Shown here piece by piece: positions 1 through 12,458 of a stretch of 64,000 nucleotides of DNA. Each line of letters starts with the position of its first letter. Position 1 is the first letter of the stretch. The stretch is from Ancylostoma caninum. Its lineage: Eukaryota; Nematoda; Chromadorea; Rhabditida; Ancylostomatidae. Below the pieces are notes generated by a model. The model searched no databases. It was given only the letters and a program-made list of their open reading frames with translations, and was not told the origin of the DNA. The position numbers and the translations under genes are program-made. The stretch lies in contig JBAJFG010000146.1 in assembly GCA_037903475.1 (NCBI GenBank), forward strand, positions 62,001-126,000. Reading direction: 5' to 3'.

Positions 1-164
1 CATCAGACGGCTTGGAAATGGCGCATAACGGCGCTGTGAGACAACAGAGCAGTTCATTAAGTAGTTTTCATCTTTCCGCAGGGTAGGGCTCATGAGGCGA
101 TACCATGGAATAAGGCTAAGGACTACCGAATGTTTTGAAAATAAACGTAAAGAAAAAAAAATGC

Positions 165-460
165 GCTGTTGTTCAAGTACTCTGTGATAAGAAGCTCAAC
201 AGGCAGCGCACAACACGATGTGGTCACTAGACGTTGGGGACTACTAAGTCCAATCACACTTAGAAATGGGTTATTAAACACCTACATATTTATTGGGGCT
301 TCTTCAAGAAAAAATGAAGTAAACAAGAGTAATATCAGTAGCTTCTACTAAAGTCCAGCAATGAAATTTCGGCTAGTTCGTGAAGTTCGTGAACATTTTG
401 GTGCATTTTATCTCCATTCGAACCTGAAAACCTCGAAAAAACAATCACTGACAGCAACTG
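165..460. repeat. Dispersed repeat, left-hand copy
   Basis: This stretch is a diverged direct copy of 63530-63880 at the other end of the window. Both contain a stretch reading like ACAAC-C-A-GTGGTCACTAGACGTTGGGGA followed by similar spacing. The similarity resumes beyond 540, inside the left arm of the palindrome (GAGCGTGTTGATG at 583 and 63921). The repeat therefore runs across the outer boundary of the palindrome. No coding capacity is recognised. Confidence 0.55.
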
Positions 461-2774
461 TGGAAACCCGCTAGAATTGGTTCGAACTTGGTAAAGAACC
501 TGTCAGAACCACAAGACTGTCATTGGAGCACGTTTTTATCTCAGCCGCAAAAATTTTTCAGAAAATTCCTCTAGTTCGAAGGAGCGTGTTGATGCGCTGT
601 CAACGCCAAAATTTGCACCAAGGGGGGGGGGGGTGCCAATTCTCCCCTGAAGTGGCATCCTTCGTTTTTGGGGAACTTTTTGACCATTTTTGACGTTTTT
701 TTTTTCGAAAACGAAGGATGCCATCTTAGGGGGATTATTGCTGGTATAGTGCGTATCCGCACCCAGAATTTCAACATGATCCGCCACCTACAAGAAGCGC
801 AACACCTCATTATCACTGGAGCACGTCAGAGTTCAAGGGAAGGATGAAGTGAGCTGTCTTCGCTCCTGGCCCCAGAGTCGTTACGCTTTGGCACGGGAGA
901 AATTGGCTGTTTAAGCCGATGTACCAAAATATATGGGCGTGAATACGTTGGGTAAGAAATCCTTTCAAGAATGTCCACAGAATGGGCAGCCAGATGACAA
1001 CAACAGGGTTTTTAGGCCCTGCACTAAGAATAGATAAGTTGGTGGTTCAGCTTTGTTAGACAAGATCAGTATCTGCTCTTGGAGCGCTCTAATATCGAGT
1101 ATATGGACTCGGAGACCCCACCCGTACCTAGAGCCGGGATGGGCGGGGCCGCAAATGCCAGGGTCATCGCGGCTGGCGTGAGGACAGGTTTGTAGAGTAC
1201 ACCTTATATTGTGGTAAAATTTCACAGAAATACTACCTTGCGCATAAACTGGTAGGCAAACCAACACAGTAATGTCAGGGAATTTCAGCCCAACGTTCTA
1301 GTGATCAAGTATAATTTTCTTATCCAAGTTATGAATATTCCTTCTGGCACGATTACGCATATCTACATTTGATTTAGAAGCAAATGAACATTGTTTTCCG
1401 GAAACTTATTTTCCGCACTCAAAAATTCACAGACAAGCTCTGCAAACTTGGGTGCACCTGACGGCTGTCAACAACCATCTCTAGTGGCAAGAACGGAACA
1501 TTCCTCCTATTCGTTGAATATCGACCAAACATTATCCGCTTTTGTTGCAACTCATTCAAACGGACGAAAACAGTGTCGGTTTCCGGGGGTCTCTTATTTG
1601 TTTTTCAATTCTTACTCATGAATGCCACTGGGGTTGAAGACATGAGGTGAAGACATGCCCACTGTTTTCGTCCGTTTGAATGAGTTGCAACAAAAGCAGA
1701 TAATGTTTGGTCGATATTCAACGAATAGAAGGAATGTTCCGTTCTTGCCACCAGAGATGGTTGTTGACAGCCGTCAGGTGCACTCAAGTTTGCAGAGCTT
1801 GTCTGTAAATTTTTGAGTGCGGAAAATAAGTTTCCGGAAAACAATGTTCATTTGCTTCTAAATCAAATGTAGATATGCGTAATCGTGCCAGAAGGAATAT
1901 TCATAACTTGGATAAGAAAATTATACTTGATCACTAGAACGTTGGGCTGAAATTCCCTGACATTACTGTGTTGGTTTGCCTACCAGTTTATGCGCAAGGT
2001 AGTATTTCTGTGAAATTTTACCACAATATAAGGTGTACTCTACAAACCTGTCCTCACGCCAGCCGCGATGACCCTGGCATTTGCGGCCCCGCCCATCCCG
2101 GCTCTAGGTACGGGTGGGGTCTCCGAGTCCATATACTCGATATTAGAGCGCTCCAAGAGCAGATACTGATCTTGTCTAACAAAGCTGAACCACCAACTTA
2201 TCTATTCTTAGTGCAGGGCCTAAAAACCCTGTTGTTGTCATCTGGCTGCCCATTCTGTGGACATTCTTGAAAGGAGTTCTTACCCAACGTATTCACGCCC
2301 ATATATTTTGGTACACCGGCTTAAACAGGCAATTTCTCCCGTGCCAAAGCGTAACGACTTTGGGGCCAGGAGCGAAGACAGCTCACTTCATCCTTCCCTT
2401 GAACTCTGACGTGCTCCAGTGATAATGAGGTGTTGCGCTTCTTGTAGGTGGCGGATCATGTTGAAATTCTGGGTGCGGATACGCACTATACCAGCAATAA
2501 TCCCCCTAAGATGGCATCCTTCGTTTTTGAAAAAAAAAACGTCAAAAATGGTCAAAAAGTTCCCCAAAAACGAAGGATGCCACTTCAGGGGAGAATTGGC
2601 ACCCCCCCCCCCTTGGTGCACATTTTGGCGTTGACAGCGCATCAACACGCTCCTTCGAACTAGAGGAATTTCCTGAAAAATTTTTGCGGCTGAGATAAAA
2701 ACGTGCTCCAATGACAGTCTTGTGGTTCTGACAGGTTCTTTACCAAGTTCGAACCAATTCTAGCGGGTTTCCAC
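460..2774. repeat. Large palindrome: two 1.1-kb inverted arms
   Basis: The left arm is 460-1575 and the right arm 1660-2774, separated by an 84-bp spacer at 1576-1659. The arms are reverse complements along their whole length. One 303-bp block (965-1267 against 1968-2270) is identical. By eye I count roughly a dozen substitutions over 1.1 kb, plus a G/C homopolymer that differs in length (about 621-633 against 2605-2616). The spacer is too short to encode a transposase and I recognise no protein in the arms. No target-site duplication is visible at the outer ends. A recent inverted duplication, a long-arm foldback element or an assembly or amplification chimera are all possible. The small divergence argues against a simple artefact. 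Confidence 0.9.
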
Positions 2775-2879
2775 GTCCTGAGCAAAGAAGCCATAACTTC
2801 GAGGAGATTTACAAAGAAATCTTAACCACTCTCACAGCAACAATAATCCTCGTTAGACTTCGAATGTTACTATGGGAAC

Positions 2880-3135
2880 CTGTACATGATCTGCTCCAAT
2901 CGAACTTCTCAACCTGGATTGCCGCTATTGCTCTGCTCAAGCTACGAGCAGTTCTTTTGCAAGCCTTTTTCGTTTTTCATCGCCTTTATCAACGCATTCC
3001 TTTCCTTTGAACCAATGAACACCCCAAAATTTTCTCCAGGCTCCGTCGCGGACCCCGTACGGTGCCCCCTTTGCTTTTCGACCTTATTACGAAGCCCAGC
3101 TTGCCCACCGATAAGCCGTGCTGGGGCCTGCTAAG
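2880..3135 (+). repeat. Diverged copy of the interior of the 59.5-61.6 kb transposon
   Basis: The segment around 3050-3130 (CCCCCTTTGC, then TTACGAAGCCCAGCTTGCCC, then GTGCTGGGGCCTG) matches 61345-61435 in the same order and orientation. A weaker match extends back to GTGCTCCAATCG-type sequence at 2895 and 61130. The block is therefore a fragment of the same transposon family. Confidence 0.6.
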
Positions 3136-5066
3136 TGCGAACAGCTAAAAACCACTTGCACATCGCCTTTCAAGCGAGAATTTGAACTGTTGGAATGGAT
3201 CCGCTCGCGCGCGTATTGTGACGCGATGAACACTCGGACGTGTACATTTAGGTGAGAGCAGAGGGGGGTACGTATTCGGGAACGCGAAATCGCAGCCCGT
3301 GTTTCGCCGCATTGTGGATCTGACGAGGCGGAGTTGATCGGGAATCAGCCGTAATGACTGCGTCCCGTGCCTCAATGCCATCAGAGCCACTGGTACGATA
3401 TATGCACGCTCAAAACGACACGACTGTACATACATTGGTTGCTCTATGTGTGTAGAGCGTTGCCTGTGAAGTGTTGCTACCAAATTGAATTGATTTTCGT
3501 TCTCTTCTTATACCCCTTTCACTACTGATATGTCGTCCTTTTGTGTCTCCAACGGAACAAGCAGAAGCCTTAGATGGAACTGGGTCTACTCTCATGTGAT
3601 ATGGGAAGGAATTATACTTGAGAATTTCTGGAACTTCTGTGAATAATTGAATTTCAAGTTACCTCAATTTTTCATCTCTCCGAAAAATAGAATTTTGAAT
3701 CTATTCGATTTTTCTTTTCTTTCCACAACACAATTTTTACTACGTGATTCTCACCTCTTTCCGAATTTTTCGGTTTTTCAACTCTCGAACATTCAAAATG
3801 TGGAACCAGTCTGACGACTTTGGAATTCAATAAAAAAACCTGCAGAAACTCGGGAATTCTGGTGTGGGGATCTGAGGAGCTCGCCAGCTCGCGTCATAGA
3901 CCCTCCGCAATTAGCTTTAACTTCTAACCTTACATTAACAAAAATTCACTGGAAAAAAAAAGCCGCATCACTGACTTGCCTAATTTTTAAGTTTAATTTC
4001 TTGAGCCAGTTTACCCGTATATGGATAACGAAACAAAACGGGCAATTGAGCTACGTTCTTTCAGAGTTTTACTACGTTCTCCTTTGCATAACGCCTTGAA
4101 ATAACATTAATAATTCTATTGATCAGTTATCGATATAGCCTTTCAATGAAATACACCAGTCAAATGCATGAAAGTGAGGTTGTTCATCTTTGTTTTGGTT
4201 CAGCCACACATCTACAGGCTTTGCATGAGCCGGCGGAGGTTCAGAGCTGCTTTCCCTTCAAAATTACTGATTGTTTTACCGATTATATCGAATTTTCACT
4301 GATTTCGACCAAGGGCTGGTGCAAGCACACACAAGAGAGTTCTCCACTAGCTCAACATGACGAGAGTTTTGCCCGAGAGTGTCGTCTTATGATTCACTGA
4401 TCTTATGAAATTCTCCAGTGTTTGTTCAGGGCTTTGTTACAACATGCCCAACGAGGCTATCTAAGACGCTGAGCAAGAATATGACAAGCATTCTCGAGTA
4501 AACTAACTGCGCTCAGCGGTTGGAAAGAGTACCTTTGAGACTCAATCATGCTGAACAAATGACGAACCTTAGTTGGAACGAAAGAAGCGATAACCTTAAT
4601 TGGAACTGAACTTGGAACTTCAATGAATTTGTTATTTTTAGTAATTGCTAGCTTCACTCTGAACTAGCTAGAGGTAATAGCACAACCCATCGAAGTCAAT
4701 CATGTAGTCTGGTCGAGAACAAGTAAGAAATAGGATCTATTATATTTATTCTAAGATTTGAGGAGTGTCCACAAGTTCTTATGTCAACTCCTTGTCCTTA
4801 TATCAAGCAAGACATACCAGCAGCTCTGGGACCCCATTCCGTTTTGAACTGTTTCAACCAGCAAATGGGACATTAGCCGATTTTGACTCATTTTATCGCT
4901 TCACACAATTCAATTCATTGTATTAAATAATTTGACACTATGCTTCCTCTGCACTTTGTAATGCCACGTCTCAAAACAGAAGCACAAACCATTTACATGG
5001 ATCATTTTATGCATTTTGTGTGTTTAGCTATAGAACGCACTCCTTCCCATATTCTTTAAACTTTAG
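3136..5066. other. No gene recognised
   Basis: AT-rich sequence with short open frames only. I see no conserved protein motif, tandem repeat or inverted terminal repeat. It is most likely intergenic or old decayed repeat. Confidence 0.5.
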
Positions 5067-5533
5067 ACAAGGGAAGGATATTTGGTCAGGGCGCCTATTC
5101 AAAGTGAGATCTGTATTACCTTATACAGCTTGCGACGCTGTTTTCGAATCCGTTTTCAAAATCGGCCAAATCGCCTTCCCCGATGACTTGTGCCCATTTT
5201 TGGTATTGTGAACATAGTTGTTGTAGAAAGGTTTCCTCCATCTGTTGATCCCATTTGGACAAACGTCGCTGTTTTGAGCAGTGTTTATTATTCTTCGGCA
5301 ATTTTCGAAAGTGCGAGTGCCTCTGATGAAAGAGGGACTTGTTTTTGCGCTTAGAGGCCTCTCTGTACACTAATCTAAGGGGTTGCACGAGAGCAGCAGA
5401 ACTGGGCATAACTCATTACAGGAAGCGATCTGGTCGATTTTGAGAACGGATTTGGAATCAGCGTCACAAGCTGCATGTGAAGGGGTACACCTCATTATGA
5501 ATGACCACACTGACCAAGTATCCTTCACTTGTG
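5067..5533. repeat. Inverted repeat, arms about 130 bp
   Basis: The left arm 5067-5195 and the right arm 5398-5533 are imperfect reverse complements. They share GGATAyTTGGTCAG, GCAGCTTG-GACGCTG and AAATCCGTT-TCAAAATCG-CCA in matching order. The intervening 200 bp is unique. The outer motif (TGACCAAGTATCCTTC) also occurs at 55008-55023, so this belongs to a dispersed family of old foldback-type MITEs. No protein is encoded. Confidence 0.8.
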
Positions 5534-8500
5534 AGCTTTTTTCTAGCCTTAAATCAATTCCCACAGTGGAATTCTCGCCTTCCCCTGTGTAATGCGGGAA
5601 TGCCAACTCAAGTTAGAAACGAAATGACTGCCCCAATCAACGAGGTTGCTATGAGGATCTCCCATTCTGTTCACTACCGGATGGCAACGCATTACAGAAT
5701 TAACCCCAGCCCTCATTGCTCGGTGGACATGCGACTACACCCTTCTCTTTCATTGTCCAAGCACCGTTCATATCAGGGTGTACAGTTCTAATGTGTTTCG
5801 AGCATGCCCTAACTGAATGCGTGACAAGCTTGTTCTTATCACTCCGCAAGACGTAGCAGTGGACATAGTGACTTGCAGTCCAGCGTACAACTGTCCCCTG
5901 AGGTTCACCTCAATATTGGAGTCCTGTTTTCAAATGTGTTCCAATTCCATATTGTTGTAATAGCAACTTGCTTCATTTTCCCACAACTCTTAACTTATTG
6001 CCTACGTTCATTGTTTTTTTTTCAATTTACGATCTAATAATGTTTCTCTTCCCCTAGCTTTGATATTACTGGCGGCTGCTAGCAGATTACTGTTCCAATT
6101 TGTGCCGCAATGCTTTAAAAAATTCTGTGGCAATCCTACCGACCCACACTATGAGTAAACATGTCGCAAAATGTTTCCATGTTTGAACAGGTTTCTTCGT
6201 GATCGATAGAGCGCTTTATGGGCGATGTGATGATTCACAATGTAAGGTTGGACACCGCTATCTGAGGCACTATCCGGCACCTGCCCGCAAAACCAACAAA
6301 GCTGTGCAGCATGATCATCTGCTCAGTGCTGCTTGGACTTCCTTTCGTCGATTCCAGTATTTTGTAGCTTGTGCTTAGTGGACTGCTCGCTGGAAACGAG
6401 AACTAAGTACCGATGCGTTCATCGAATCCCGTTATGAAGTTGCTCTATCGAGTGGGTCGCTGCTTAGATTATGATTATGTTCTCATGGTAACGCGCGATT
6501 CGTGCGCTCCAACCGTCGCCCACCCAAGCATTGGAGAGCTGAGTAATGCTACAAGAAATTTATTTAACCTTGTGCTATATTCAGCGGTGTGGAGAGTGAA
6601 TCATTGGCGTGAGCATAATATTACGTAAAGAATAGAATAAAGGAACCAGTTCATGGGATGTGCTTTACACATGCAATCTGATGAAATATATTCGATGAAA
6701 TGTTCGAGTATTTACTCGGCTTCTAACGAAAGCAAGAAATTAGAACAATTCATTCATTCGACTTCATTGAGAAGTGCTTAGTTCGAACTGTCCATTTATC
6801 AGACGTTCTAAGGATGGAAATGAATGGGAATATTCGAATCACTCATTCATTCGAGGTACCGATAAAGTAGTGCATTCGAACTATTCAATCATTCGATTTT
6901 CTAACTGTTTCTCAGCAGCACCAGATTGGATTGTGGAGGGATGGGATGATCGTCGAGAGTAGAGTCATCTTCTAACGAACCCGTTAGTGCCTCGAAATTC
7001 TATCTCCAGGATAAACATTCGGAGCCATGTGTAAAATGTAGGTTTGTAGCATATGTAAAAGGAATGCGCAAGGATGAATGATAAAAAGATGAAAGGATAG
7101 ATGGCAAATACAATACGTCAACAGAAAAATCAGCTTGCATGACGCTGTGTAATGGCTAGAAATCACTTGAGAAAATTAGGATGATATTAAGTCGTCTAGT
7201 ATGAAATGTCCGATTTTCGAAGCGGTCCGTTTTACAGTCGATATTTCCAAAGATTCAGTTGATCATCTCTCAGTTTTCCTTCCCTTATGATTGCACACCT
7301 TATCTGTTTCAATACCACTTCCTTAGTTTTTGATCAATTTTCAGATTTTTGTTCGGGAGCAACTTTTGTGAAAAATTTCCAAGACAAGAAAATTTGTCAT
7401 TTTTGAATATGTGTTCTATCGCAGGGCCTGTATAGCGAGGACAACTCAAAACGTCAAACAAATGTCTGGAGAGTAGTGGCTAATCGAAGAATAGAATACC
7501 GATGGTCTGAGGAATCTATTTTGGATGATATGGGCTCATAAAATTACGATCCTGAATAACAGTGAATTAGAAGCTATAGTGAGATCGGATAGGTGTCAAA
7601 CTAGGTCCATACAGGTAGCAAGATTTGATGTTCATAACCCAATAATGTTAAGGTATTCGAGGCAATGTGACACAGCAAAATGGCTCGATAATGTGATATG
7701 ATATAATATGATGATTATACAACCTCCCCACAGTCTAAATCTCAAAGATGAATGCCAATTTTTGACGACTTTCCTCTGAACTTTGTTGCCTAAACCTGAG
7801 GAAAAGGTAGGGGAACCTATTCATTGCACTGGCCGAACTTTGCTTTGTTGGACCATACGCCTTCCCAAGGGTTTCTCCATTTCTTACCACGAAAATGTTT
7901 GATTTTCAGAATGATGTTAAAGGCGTCCTTCGCCACTTGCTTGCTTCTCAGGTTTCTAAGCCACTTGAGAAACCAAGTTGCCGTTAAGATTTCAAGGTTT
8001 TCTCTATAGTGTAGGGGCATATTTGGATTGGTTGTGCTGCATTTTGCTTGGGAAACATTACTCAAGAGCTTCTAATTCAAAACCGTACGTTTCAATATTG
8101 ACGACCTAACAGGCACAAATCCTTTAGTGTATGTTCTCATATAGGTTTCATAGAAGCACATGAGTGAATAGCTCACGCTTTTTTCTGCACTTGGGCTTGA
8201 ATCACGGATTCATGAAAGCTTATGCAATTTCTTTGTCTAATAACATGTGCGTTTTGGATCGGAACCTACAATTAAAATTAAGAACTTTTATATCCAGAAT
8301 TGTTGTTGCTTTGTAGCGGATATTCGGATCGAATTATTCGTTATTCCGCCCTCCCCAAGGTCATTCAGAGTAACCTTTCATTCGGTTTTGAAAGAATGAG
8401 CTCTTCACTTCGAGTAGTCCTGTTTTGATAAATCCAAGGCGCCATGAGTCGCCACGCGCACTGCAATATTCTGGGGACCCTGGAGAATCTTTACCATTTA

Positions 8501-8990
8501 TGAGATCCTTAAGGTATCTTTTTCTTCGAGACAGAAAAAAATTCCAAAACTTATTTTCCATCATGTGCAGGATTAGCTGCACGGCAACAAGCCCGAATAT
8601 TTCGGAGCTGCGAGGGAGCAATAAGCTGCATTGAAACCGCACGTTTGTTGCCAAACTTATAGAACCATCAGGGGCATTTCTTCTTGTTTAAATAGAGCCG
8701 ATAGGTGGAGCCAAGGTGACAGAAACACCCAAAGAGGATCACTGGCTGAACTAATCTCACATAGTCTTTGTAGACGTCGACTAGTGGTCAGCGCATGCAC
8801 ATTTTCAAGCACATAAGGGTTGGCTCTGCTGCAAGGAACCAATTCGTGGTCAGATCCTAACGATAGACTTCATTTTATGAGACATTGCGGATGGTGCCAA
8901 TTTACAGATTTAGGCCGCTGTGAGAAAGATTTTTCTTAAAAAATATGAAGTCAATGGAGTAAAGGGGTTATTCCTTGTTTCTATCTCCCA
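5534..8990. other. No gene recognised; ATTCG-rich patch at 6660-6960
   Basis: I see no protein family or RNA gene in this stretch. The section 6660-6960 is rich in TTCGA/ATTCG words. It resembles, in diverged form, the ATTCGAATATTCG core of the hAT-like MITE at 11970-12197 and the patch at 10260-10400, so it is probably a decayed relative. The rest is unremarkable AT-rich sequence. Confidence 0.45.
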
Positions 8991-9029
8991 TGAGTATCTA
9001 CAGGTTATAGGCTACTTTGCACCTGGGAT

Positions 9030-9594
9030 TATCGATCGATTTATCGATTATATCGATTTTATTGATTTTTCGTTATTTTTGCCCAGGGGTCGGTGGGGAC
9101 ATCTCTTCTGGGGTTCCTCACTACGCTGAATACGAATATGACAACCGTTTTGCACGAAATATTGATTTATTGATTTTATCAGTTTTTCCCATTTTCGCTC
9201 GGGGACGGACAAAGCCATGTCTTCTGGGGTTTCTCATAACGCTGAACCCGAACATGACACCCATTTCGCGTGAAATATCGATTTATCGATTTTATTGATT
9301 TTTGGCTCTTCCACCCAATGGAGCGGTGAAGACATCTCTCCTGGGGTTCGTCGATACGCTGAGTATGAATATGACAACCAGTTTGTACGAATACATCGAT
9401 TCAATGTCACCGAAATAGCTTTGCCAACTTTTCGCCCACAAGTCGATGGGAAAGGGTCACCTGGGCTTCGCTAACAAGCTGATCATCAAAATTATGGAGA
9501 TTTTAATGAATTTATCGGTGATGGTAATTGGCCTCAGCAGTGTGATGTAGTTATGGTAGTGAAACACCCGAGCGAAGCCGGGTACGGCAGCTAG
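9030..9594 (+). mobile_element. Non-autonomous Helitron 3' part with internal 119-bp minisatellite
   Basis: Three tandem units of about 119 bp begin near 9093, 9212 and 9331. Each contains a TCTTCTGGGGTT-like block, a TACGCTGAATACGAATATGAC-like block and an ATCGATTTAT run. A unique segment follows, then a terminal hairpin (ACCCGAGCGAAGCCGGGT at 9565-9582), then ACGGCAG and CTAG at 9591-9594 followed by T. A subterminal hairpin before a CTAG end abutting T is the hallmark of Helitron 3' termini. The 5' end (TC after A) could not be placed. A relative without the hairpin end lies at 22862-23530. Confidence 0.8.
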
Positions 9595-11365
9595 TATTCG
9601 AATAAATTCGAAAATTGATTTGGAATTTGCTCGTTTGTTAGAGCAAATTGACTACATCGGAATCGTTATAACCTGCAAAGATTTGAGAATTTTAACTTAT
9701 GGCTGTGAAGATTTTTTTAATTCACTGCCAAAAACGCAAGTGGGACCAGCTTCAACCATTATTCCTAAAAGACTACTTCAGTGCTCTACTTGTTCTAGGT
9801 GAAATATAATATGACAACAAATCCTAATAAGGTAAGGTTGTTGTTCTTTTTTGTTTCTCTCACAGCGAAGCTTCTAATCGTGGGAAAAGTCGTGAATGCA
9901 AGGACTTTCGGGACATACTCGGACAGTGAATGCTGGTTAGGGTAGGAAAATACGAGCGTTGGATCATTGTTATTGCATCAGTATCTTATATGCAGTTGAG
10001 TGTGTTCACGTGGAAAAGTAGGACGGAATGAAGCCCTTCAATAAATGTCTAATTGTTTCGCTTCAACACTAACATAAATGGAGGGCAGGAACCAAATCGC
10101 TGGTTGTTAGATTCTCAACTAACTTATATACATTTTACTCAGTGTTCACTCTGAGTATTCAGAAAAATGAAGCCTGAGAAAAATCAAATACCATACTGAT
10201 CATTCCTCCATCGCGAACTACCGAATATTATTACGCAGAGGAACGAAGAACTTTGCAGACACATAATTTCCTTGAGTATTCGAAATTATTCGGTCATTCG
10301 AGACGGAATCGAATCGTGGGCCTTCATTGAATAGTCGAAATTCGAATCATTCGAATTCGAAGGTTTATTCGAATATTCTATTCGAACACATTATTCGGTC
10401 CGAAGTGTAATGGTAGAGTAATTTTAGCCCACTCTGTATATTTGGGAATCTCAGAGTTGCCGAGCTGAAACACTTTCTACATATTTGAAATTTCCCTCAT
10501 ATCCAGAAGACTTTTTTCAATACAAATTGTTTCATTGGCGGCATAGAAGCTGCAGTTGTCGTAAGAAGGCTGGGTTAGGTGAGCTGCCACGCGCTTACTT
10601 TCTTCTTCACTCAAAACAGCTTCTTAACAGAGCCACAAAAACAGATGATTGGTCAACGTCCATAGTTATTTTTCATAGACAACATTGTGGCAGTCGTTGG
10701 AGTTCACAGCTGCGTATCAGACAAATCCCACTTGTCGACGTCGGGTGCAGCCTTTCTTTTACAAAGCTCTTCAATTTTTCATGTGTTTGCTCCAGCCTTA
10801 GCTGTAAGCTTGGTTCGCGTCTGATAATGCACAATAATGAGAGTGAAAGTGCAAAGGAGAAAATGAGCAGTGCTTTTGGTTATCCTGGTGCAGCTTTGGG
10901 TTCAATTAATATTTGTGAAATAGGTGTTCATGAATTTGTCTTTATGAAGTGCTCATCTTGAAATTGAGCACAATCTAAGACAAGACAGGAATATATGTTC
11001 TTTACATAAGAAAACAGCTGAGCCTAAATGGCAAACATTTATCAAAGGTTTCTAAAGTCCCAATGCGAAAACAGCTGAAACTTATGTTACAATCTAATAT
11101 ATCGCGTTTCACAAATATAATATAATACCACCCCTGAATTGTTTTTTTTTGCGCCAGATCTGCTAACTCACTGACTGCCACCATTACATTCCCCTCATCA
11201 AAGTACCTGTGGTGTGAGATCATAATATAACGAATCGAAACTCGCCCATTCAAAAATCCGCACCTTTTCGCGGCGGGACGCGTGGGAAAGCGCAGAGCGC
11301 AGTCCTATGAGTCAACGGGCGTACTGTGAAGCAATAGTTTCTCTACATACAATCCGTTGAACTTT
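9595..11365. other. No gene recognised
   Basis: The section contains an ATTCG-rich patch (10260-10400) and a 158-codon open frame on the plus strand (10485-10961). Its predicted protein shows no family motif, has unordered composition and lacks a nearby conserved partner exon, so I do not call it a gene. No RNA gene was seen. Confidence 0.45.
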
Positions 11366-12352
11366 TTGAGGAGGTCGCAGGGAACCCGCGTCCTTCGGGG
11401 ATTCCGAGGAGGGGATGCTCCGAGTTTATGAGCTCGGGGGAACCCGCGTCTCTTGGGGGTTTCGAGGAGGGGATCCTCCGAGTCGAGGTGGTCGTAGGAA
11501 ACCCATGTCGTATAGGGATTTCGGAGATGGGATCCTCAACGTTGAAAAGGCTGGAGGGAACCCGCGTCTCATAACTACTTCAAGGAGGGGATCCTCCGAA
11601 TTGAGGAGGTCGCAGGGAACCCGCGTCGCTTAGGGGTTTCGAGGAGGGGATCCTCCGAGTCGAGGAGATCGTAGGGAAGCCGCGTCTTATAACTACTTCG
11701 AGGAGGGAATCTTTAAGTTAGAAAGGCTGGACGGAACCCGCAGCGCATAGGGATTTCGGAGAGGCGGTCCTCCGAGTTGAGGAGATCGCAGGGAACCCAC
11801 GTCGCTTGCGAATTTCAAGGAGGGGGACCTCCGAGTTGATGAGGTCGCAGGGAACCCGCATCGCTTTGGGATTACGAGGAGGGAATCCTCCGAGTCGAGG
11901 TGGTCGCAGGGAACCCGCGTTGCTTGCGGATTTCGGAAAGGGGATCCTCCGAGTTGAGGAGGTCGTAGGTAGAGTGTTGCATTCGAAAATTTTTTTCGAA
12001 TATTCGAATATTCGAACAATCGAATATTTCGATACGGCCGAATATTCGAATATTCGAATAAACGAATATTTTGAAAGCGTCGAATATTCGAATAATCCGA
12101 ATATTCTGATTTTTCGAATATTCAAATGTTTCGAATAAACGAATATTCGAATATTCGAATAATTATTCGAATATTATTCGATTCGGTCAACACTCTAGTC
12201 GTAGGGAACCCGAATCTTGTGACTACTTCAAGGAGGGGATCCTCCAAGTTGAAAAGGCTGAAGAAAACTGGCGGCGCATAGGGATTTCGAGGATGGGATT
12301 CTCGAAATTGGGGAGCTCGGAGAGAGCCTGCAATCCTTGGGGATTTCGAGGA
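11366..12352 (+). repeat. GC-rich minisatellite, unit about 60 bp
   Basis: Around a dozen imperfect units carry the words GTCGCAGGGAACCCGCGTC, then GGGATTTCGAGGAGG, then GGATCCTCCGAGTTGAGGAG. The array stands out in base composition from the AT-rich flanks. It is split by the MITE at 11970-12197 and continues on its far side to about 12352. Units differ by substitutions and small indels, so the array is old. It has open frames on both strands, but these come from the repeat and not from a gene. Confidence 0.9.
11970..12197. mobile_element. hAT-like MITE with 8-bp target duplication
   Basis: The 228-bp element has terminal inverted repeats TAGAGTGTTG / CAACACTCTA. It is flanked by a perfect 8-bp direct duplication GTCGTAGG (11962-11969 and 12198-12205) taken from the host minisatellite. 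An 8-bp duplication with TAGAG-type ends is diagnostic of the hAT superfamily. The interior is almost entirely ATTCGAATATTCG repeats, so it is self-complementary and non-coding. Confidence 0.88.
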
Positions 12353-12458
12353 GAAATAGTGAAGAGAAATAGTAACACAAGTCTATGAACTTATTTAATA
12401 ATAATCCATAATCCAAGGACAATAATCCCACTGGTTACGGGACAGCCGTGAGGGGTTC

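Noticed and set aside
965..2270. Two identical 100-residue proteins on opposite strands
   Set aside because: They are the same DNA in the two arms of the palindrome, and nothing suggests translation.
9030..9410. CRISPR-like array
   Set aside because: Units of 119 bp are imperfect throughout with no repeat-spacer alternation, and the context is a eukaryotic Helitron.
10485..10961. 158-codon open frame as a gene
   Set aside because: No family motif, no splice-joined neighbour, and it lies between decayed repeats.
11415..12138. Arg/Gly-rich proteins across the minisatellite
   Set aside because: The frames come from the tandem unit, which is open on both strands.
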